Source: Phycisphaeraceae bacterium
GTDB taxonomy: Bacteria; Planctomycetota; Phycisphaerae; Phycisphaerales; Phycisphaeraceae
Assembly: GCA_029260655.1 (NCBI GenBank)
Contig: JAJDCU010000043.1
Span: 1 to 64,000, forward strand
Length of the DNA stretch: 64,000 nt
Direction of reading: 5' to 3'
This document shows positions 58,569 to 64,000 of this stretch, one piece after another. Position 1 is the first letter of the stretch; every line of letters begins with the position of its first letter. Below the pieces are notes generated by a model, which had not been told where the DNA came from, did no database searches, and saw nothing but the letters and a program-made list of their open reading frames with translations. The translations under genes were made by a program, and so were the position numbers.

Positions 58569-60029
58569 ATGAAAACCAATAACAATCGCATCCTCGACCT
58601 ACGCCCCTGGTTCACTGCGGCCCTGCTGATAGGCGCTGCCATGCTAGGCGGTTGCAGCGGCGCCCCTTCCACCGAGAAGACCGCACAGACATTCGCCTTC
58701 TGGCCGCCGTACCCCGATGAGCCAAGGATCCAATTCCTCACGTCCTACCAGTTCAGCAAGGACATCGAAGAGCCGGGTACCAAACTCGAAGAGTTGATCT
58801 ATGGCGAAGCCGGCCAGCAGGTGCTGCCGATCAACAAGCCCTACGGCGTCGCCATGAATCAAGGCCGGATCTATGTCTGTGATATCCGCAGCCCAAGCGT
58901 GGTCGTGCTGGACCTGCGCAAGCGTCAGACCCGTGTGATCGGCACCACCGGGGTCGCCCGCCTGGAACGTCCGACAGACGTCGCCATCGCGCCTGACGGT
59001 TTGATCTACATCGCCGATATCGGCGGTAACCGCATTGTCGTGTTCGACCAGAACGAGCGTTATGTCACACGGTTTCAGCCCCCGCAGTTCAAGCCCGGGG
59101 CCCTGGCTGTGACCCAGGAACATATCTACGTCAGCGACTACGTCAGCAAGCAGATCCTGGTGTTGGACCGTTTAACGGGGCAGGAACTCAGACGGATCGG
59201 CACCCCCGACGGCGGTGGCAATGACGGGCAGTTCATCCGGCCCCTGGGCGTCACCGTCGATAAGCAAGGGCGCCTCATCGTCAGCGATGTCCTGAAAGCC
59301 CGTATCCAGATTTTCTCGCCCGAGGGTAAGTTCCTGTCCGGATTCGGGGAGATATCCACCGGGATCGGTGGGTTCGTCCGGCCCAAGCACCTGGTGACCG
59401 ATTCAGATGATCGGATCTACGTGGTGGACGCCGCGTTTCAGAACGTCCAGATCTTTACCTACGAGGGCAAGCTGCTGACGTGGTTCGGCAACGCCGGCGA
59501 ACACCCCGGCGCGATGTTCCTGCCCGTCGGCATCGCCGAGCATGAAGGCGACCTGGACCTGTTCCAGAATTATTTGCACCCGTCCTTCCAGGCCGAGCGC
59601 CTGCTGATTGTGACCAACCAGTTCGGCCCGGCCAAGGTCGCGGTCTATGCCCTGGGCCGGCTCAAGCCCGGCGCTACGGTCGAAGACATCCGCGTCGATC
59701 TCGCCGAGGTGAACCTCGGGCTCGACGACAGCAAGCCCGACCCAACCCCCTCGCCGCCGCGCAAGCCCGGGGACGAACCCGGAGCGGAACCCAAAGCAGA
59801 ACCAGTAGCTGAGCCCAAGGCAGAACCAGAAGCTGAGCCCAAAGCGGAACCCAAAGCGGAACCAGAAGCTGAGCCCGCCGTTGAGCCCACAGATGAACCC
59901 GTTGCAGAACCCACAGCAGAGCCCGAAGCAGAGCCCGAAGCGGAACCCGTCGCCTCGCCCAAGATGAACCCGTCGCCGCAAGCGGCCGATATACCCGCAG
60001 GCAACCGCGCTGTCGGGTCCGAGAAATGA
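58569..60029 (+). CDS. NHL-repeat beta-propeller lipoprotein with Pro/Glu/Ala-rich tail
   Basis: Lipobox-like AAMLGGCSG; NHL blades INKPYGVAMNQGRIYVCDIRSPSVVVLD, RLERPTDVAIAPDGLIYIADIGGNRIVVFD; AEPKAEPEAEPKAEP tail. Confidence 0.87.
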   Translation: MKTNNNRILDLRPWFTAALLIGAAMLGGCSGAPSTEKTAQTFAFWPPYPDEPRIQFLTSYQFSKDIEEPGTKLEELIYGEAGQQVLPINKPYGVAMNQGRIYVCDIRSPSVVVLDLRKRQTRVIGTTGVARLERPTDVAIAPDGLIYIADIGGNRIVVFDQNERYVTRFQPPQFKPGALAVTQEHIYVSDYVSKQILVLDRLTGQELRRIGTPDGGGNDGQFIRPLGVTVDKQGRLIVSDVLKARIQIFSPEGKFLSGFGEISTGIGGFVRPKHLVTDSDDRIYVVDAAFQNVQIFTYEGKLLTWFGNAGEHPGAMFLPVGIAEHEGDLDLFQNYLHPSFQAERLLIVTNQFGPAKVAVYALGRLKPGATVEDIRVDLAEVNLGLDDSKPDPTPSPPRKPGDEPGAEPKAEPVAEPKAEPEAEPKAEPKAEPEAEPAVEPTDEPVAEPTAEPEAEPEAEPVASPKMNPSPQAADIPAGNRAVGSEK

Positions 60030-60736
60030 ATGGCTATGCCCCAATCAGCAGGGTCAACCGTGGATCACAACTCAGCAGGCTTTTGCGCCTGCTGCCGGGG
60101 GCGGTTCTGGGTGTTTCGCTCTTGCTGGGGTTGACCGGCTGCGATCCTGAAAAACACTATGAGACGCTGTCGTTTTTCTTCGATGGCGTTCCCGATCCCA
60201 ACGCCCCGGTGGAGGACCTGTCCGATACGCCCGGCGCGCAGGCCCGCAGGCGGTTGGCGATCAAGCTGAAGTTTCACCCGCCCTACGCGGAGGAGAAATG
60301 TAATGCCTGCCACCTCTCACATGAGCCGGCGGCGCTGATGCCCGACGCCTCGGTCTGCCTGACCTGTCACGCCCAGGTACCCGAGCAATTCCAGATGATG
60401 CACGGCCCGGTCGCGGCCGGGTCCTGCCTGACCTGCCATAACCCCCACCAGTCCACCGACAACTACCTGCTCCGCAGACCCGCGCGGCAGATGTGCGCCA
60501 GTTGTCACGAACCGCCGGATACACTCGAACCGCTTCCACCGGCACACTTGGATCCGGAGCAATCGTGTATCAACTGCCACCACGGGCACGGGGGGGACAA
60601 TCCATACTTCCTGCGCGAACCGGGCCCGGAACAAACGGATACAGAGCAAACGGACGCGGAGCAAGCGGACCAGGAGTCGGACCCCGCCCCGTCCGCGCCG
60701 CCGACCGCCGATGACAACGGGGGGGCGCCTGGATGA
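60026..60736 (+). CDS. Pentaheme cytochrome c lipoprotein
   Basis: Lipobox-like LLGLTGCDPE; CNACH, CLTCH, CLTCH, CASCH, CINCH. Confidence 0.85.
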   Translation: MNGYAPISRVNRGSQLSRLLRLLPGAVLGVSLLLGLTGCDPEKHYETLSFFFDGVPDPNAPVEDLSDTPGAQARRRLAIKLKFHPPYAEEKCNACHLSHEPAALMPDASVCLTCHAQVPEQFQMMHGPVAAGSCLTCHNPHQSTDNYLLRRPARQMCASCHEPPDTLEPLPPAHLDPEQSCINCHHGHGGDNPYFLREPGPEQTDTEQTDAEQADQESDPAPSAPPTADDNGGAPG

Positions 60737-62781
60737 CCCGCTGCCGCATCCAACCCCCTTGCCTACTCGGCGCGGTCTGGTTGATAACCGCGCTTGTGTC
60801 TGTCCTCATAGGCGCCGAAGCCGCGCTGGGGCAGAACGGGTCGATCATCATCAATCAGCGCCAGGAGTTGCCGCTCTTTGAGATCGAAGACATCCACGGC
60901 GCCGTCGGGCTGGAGTATCGCCAGCAGTCCGACACCTCTGACTCCGCCGGACAGTCCTCGATGACCGACACCGAGGAAGAGTGGAGTCAACTGTTTGAAC
61001 TTTCTACCAATGCCTTCATCAAGCACCCCAACTTCGTGGACCTGTCATTGTTCGGGTCGTTCCAGTTCGAGCAGGAGGACATCGACTCCGCGTCCCCCGG
61101 CGGCGACCTGCAACGGAACGAGACGGTCCAGGAATACGACGCCCGCGCGACGATCCTGCGGCGAAGCAGGGCCCCGCTTACCCTGTTCGGGACCCGGCTG
61201 CAGACCCAATTGGACCGGCAGTTTGGGCCGACCATCGAGAACATCGACACCTCCACCGGGTTCAACTGGGTGGTCAGCCTCCCAAGCTCAAATCACAACT
61301 TCGGGTTTACCCACCGGACCATAAGCCAGGACGATCCGTCGAATAATGCCTCCAACAGCTTCGATCAGGACGAAGACCTCGTAGACCTGTCCAGCCGGTT
61401 CAGCCTCGGGCCGAATAACCAACTGGATTTCAACTATCACTTTGACAAGATCGATCAGACCGCACCGGTCCGCACCGAGATCAGTTACTCCCGGCACGAC
61501 GGGGACCTGACCCACACGATCGACTTCGGCCCGGACCAGGGCCATAACCTCCGGTCACGGTTCGAGTACTTCGACCAGCAGGGCGACTTCCCCGAGCAGC
61601 GGTTCCGCTGGGACGAACGGCTTCGGCTGCACCACTCGGACACGCTCGAATCGATCTCACATCTGTCCGCGCTCGATCAGACCCGTGCCGGCGTGACCCA
61701 GCGCGCTTACGCCGGAGAAATGCTAATGCGCCACCGGCTCTACGACAGCCTGACCACCACCGCGCAGGTCGGCGGGCGCAGAGACGATTTCTCCGATGGG
61801 TTTACGATCGATGATTACTTCGGCGACCTGACCTTCGATTACACCAAGCTCGTTCCCGGCGGCCAGATCTCAGGGGACCTGCGTCTTCGGCACGACCAGC
61901 AGGACAACAGCGAGCGGGGTCAGCCCTTGCAGATCCTCCGCGAGCCGCACGCCTTCCTGGACCCCAGCCCGGCAACCTTGAGCCGGGCCAACATCGACAC
62001 GACCAGCATCGTCGTACACAACATCTCCAACCTGCTGGCGCCGCCGGTCTACAGCGAAGGGATCGATTACACCGTGCGCGTCCTGCCCAACCGCGTGGAG
62101 CTGCGCCGCGTCGTGACCGGCCGGATCGTCAACGGCGAGAGCGTCGAGATCGACTATATCATCAGCCCCGAGCCGGCCCACGAAACAACGTCCGACACGG
62201 TCGGGTTCGGGCTGCGCTACGACATCCGAGAGGGGCCCCTCGCGGGCCTGGCGCTGTACATGCGGCAATTGATAATCGACGAATCCATCAGCAGCGACAG
62301 GCCGACCGCCCTGGTCGCTAATTCCCTGGACGAGTTGACGCTGGGCGTGGAATACCGCTTCTGGGTCGTATTCCTCGAGGCCGAGCACATCACCCACGAC
62401 AGCGAGATCTCGCCGTTCAAGGAGCTGCGCTTCCAGGCGCTGGCTCACCACCGCCTGTCAGGCAGCGACTCGCTGGACCTGCGAGCTCAGTACACCGAGA
62501 CCGACTTCACGGACGAAGACAACGTCGCCAAGCTGCTATCCGCCAGCGGCACGTTGAACCATCAGTTCGACAACAGGCTCTCCGGTCAGCTCGAACTGCT
62601 TTGGTATCAGCTAAGCGAAGACATCTCGGAAGACAGCACGTCGTTTGAGCAGAGGCTGAACCTGGACTGGCGTCACCGTCAGACCAGTGTGTTCCTGCAG
62701 GTCCGCAACGAGGTATTTGAATCCGATTCGAGTGAAACGACGTCACAATCACTGTTTGCCGGGGTGCGCAGGGCGTTTTAA
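60733..62781 (+). CDS. Putative outer-membrane beta-barrel protein
   Basis: Signal peptide; alternating amphipathic strands (NQLDFNYHFDKIDQ, ISGDLRLRHDQQDNSERG, RTSVFLQVRNEVFESD-type); terminal FAGVRRAF ends in F. Confidence 0.75.
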   Translation: MTRCRIQPPCLLGAVWLITALVSVLIGAEAALGQNGSIIINQRQELPLFEIEDIHGAVGLEYRQQSDTSDSAGQSSMTDTEEEWSQLFELSTNAFIKHPNFVDLSLFGSFQFEQEDIDSASPGGDLQRNETVQEYDARATILRRSRAPLTLFGTRLQTQLDRQFGPTIENIDTSTGFNWVVSLPSSNHNFGFTHRTISQDDPSNNASNSFDQDEDLVDLSSRFSLGPNNQLDFNYHFDKIDQTAPVRTEISYSRHDGDLTHTIDFGPDQGHNLRSRFEYFDQQGDFPEQRFRWDERLRLHHSDTLESISHLSALDQTRAGVTQRAYAGEMLMRHRLYDSLTTTAQVGGRRDDFSDGFTIDDYFGDLTFDYTKLVPGGQISGDLRLRHDQQDNSERGQPLQILREPHAFLDPSPATLSRANIDTTSIVVHNISNLLAPPVYSEGIDYTVRVLPNRVELRRVVTGRIVNGESVEIDYIISPEPAHETTSDTVGFGLRYDIREGPLAGLALYMRQLIIDESISSDRPTALVANSLDELTLGVEYRFWVVFLEAEHITHDSEISPFKELRFQALAHHRLSGSDSLDLRAQYTETDFTDEDNVAKLLSASGTLNHQFDNRLSGQLELLWYQLSEDISEDSTSFEQRLNLDWRHRQTSVFLQVRNEVFESDSSETTSQSLFAGVRRAF

Positions 62782-62803
62782 GATCAAGACGAGGAAGTCA
62801 GCC

Positions 62804-63931
62804 ATGACAGATACTCAACGTGCTTCGGATCCGCGGCCGCCCCTGCGGGTGTTGGCGTCGGCTCGTCGGGCTTGCGCGCGGCGCTGGGTTTGTTGGCGCT
62901 GGATGGTTTTAGTCATGGTGGGGTGGGCCGTAGCCGGGTGCGCCGCGCCCGCGGGCCCGATCTTCCTCGCCCAGCCGGACGACCCGTTCTGGCCTGCGCC
63001 CCCCGAGCTGCCGCGGGTCAGGTACGTCGGGTCGCTGAGCACCGACCAAGACCTGAAGCCGGAAAAATCCTTGTTCACCCGCGTGGGCGAATCCTTGTTC
63101 GGGGACGAAGCGGCGCAGGGGATGCTCAGCCCTTATGCCTTGTGCACCGATGGCGGCGACCGGCTGTTCGTCGCCGACTCCAATGCGCAAGTTGTTCACG
63201 TCTTCGACCTTGCGACGCGCCAATACGCGCGGTGGGCGCCGCCGGGCCCCGATGGCGAGCCGGGGCGTTTCTCCCAGCCCGCCGGCGTGGCGTATGACCC
63301 GGCGGGGCGGTTAATCGTCTCCGACTCGGTCGAGGGCTCGTTGGTGGTGTTTGACGATCAGGGCGTCTACCTCGGTCGGATCGGCGAAGCGTCGCTGAAG
63401 CGCCCGGCCGGTCTCGCGATCGACCCCGATCGCCAACGTCTATTCGTCGCAGACGTACCCACCCATCAGGTCGTGGTGATGACACTCGAGGGTGAGTTGA
63501 TCCGCCGGCTGGGCCAGCGCGGCGCCGGGCCGGGCGAATTCAATTTTCCGACCAACGTCGCCGTCGACAGCGAGGGCCGGCTATACGTCAGCGATTCGCT
63601 GAACTTCCGCGTCCAGATGTTCGACGTCGAACTCCGCCCGACCCGTCAGATCGGCCGCGGCGGCAACCTGCCGGGGTACTTCTCCCAGCCCAAGGGAGTG
63701 TCGGTTGACCAGGACGGGCACATGTATGTGGTCGATGCTCATTTTGAGGCGGTTCAGATCTTCGACGCCACCGGGCGGCTGCTGCTGACCTTCGGGGAAG
63801 AGGGGCGCGGGCCCGGTCAGTTCTGGCTCCCGGCGGGGATCTTCATCGACCCGAGCAACCGGATCTGGATCGCAGACACGTACAACCGGCGCGTCCAGGT
63901 CTTCGACTACCTGGTGGAGGATCAGCCATGA
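62804..63931 (+). CDS. NHL-repeat beta-propeller lipoprotein (paralogue of 58569)
   Basis: Lipobox-like WAVAGCAAP; NHL blades FSQPAGVAYDPAGRLIVSDSVEGSLVVFD, FNFPTNVAVDSEGRLYVSDSLNFRVQMFD, FWLPAGIFIDPSNRIWIADTYNRRVQVFD. Confidence 0.87.
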   Translation: MTDTQRASDPRPPLRVLASARRACARRWVCWRWMVLVMVGWAVAGCAAPAGPIFLAQPDDPFWPAPPELPRVRYVGSLSTDQDLKPEKSLFTRVGESLFGDEAAQGMLSPYALCTDGGDRLFVADSNAQVVHVFDLATRQYARWAPPGPDGEPGRFSQPAGVAYDPAGRLIVSDSVEGSLVVFDDQGVYLGRIGEASLKRPAGLAIDPDRQRLFVADVPTHQVVVMTLEGELIRRLGQRGAGPGEFNFPTNVAVDSEGRLYVSDSLNFRVQMFDVELRPTRQIGRGGNLPGYFSQPKGVSVDQDGHMYVVDAHFEAVQIFDATGRLLLTFGEEGRGPGQFWLPAGIFIDPSNRIWIADTYNRRVQVFDYLVEDQP

Positions 63932-64000
63932 ACCGCTTTGTATTCGCCTTGCCCGTGATCCTGATCGCCGCTTCGGTTTATGGCCAGGCAGGCCGCGGCG
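63928..64000 (+). CDS. 5' end of a secreted protein truncated by the window edge
   Basis: ATG overlapping the upstream stop; signal peptide MNRFVFALPVILIAASVYGQAGRG. Confidence 0.55.
   Translation, partial: MNRFVFALPVILIAASVYGQAGRG

Overview
GC-rich bacterial chromosome window, probably Planctomycetota/Phycisphaerae-like. That taxonomic guess is inference from the DUF4190/pseudopilin triplet, the PEP-CTERM proteins and the overall gene content.

Roughly 1-30 kb is mostly ordinary chromosome: RRM protein, SWIM-SNF2 helicase, MtnA, SodC, ECF-type sigma unit, QueC, HhH-GPD glycosylase, LpxI, LexA, PgeF, Hsp70, QueD and an AzgA-type permease. It also carries PEP-CTERM and Asp/His-rich secreted proteins and several palindromic repeat elements.

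From about 30.9 kb to the window end there is a dense respiratory locus. (i) An NrfD/4Fe-4S/tetraheme module (- strand) lies divergent from napD-napA-napB(duplicated)-napF-like-moaA. (ii) An orphan PhnD-like/HAMP/histidine-kinase sensor set follows. (iii) Two long cytochrome operons, each preceded by a near-consensus sigma-54 promoter, encode a Rieske/cytochrome b complex with a pentaheme protein, a multiheme-cytochrome b fusion, a NapC-like 12-motif cytochrome, three paralogous 15-motif cytochromes and two thioredoxin-fold/TPR partners. (iv) A monocistronic tetraheme secreted cytochrome has its own strong terminator. (v) An NHL lipoprotein / pentaheme lipoprotein / beta-barrel / NHL lipoprotein set follows.

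By hand count the window encodes 81 CXXCH motifs plus 9 CX3CH/CX4CH variants in ten proteins. The best candidate for an undescribed system is this sigma-54-controlled multiheme electron-transfer locus with a putative outer-membrane conduit. No tRNA, rRNA, CRISPR array or intact transposase was found.
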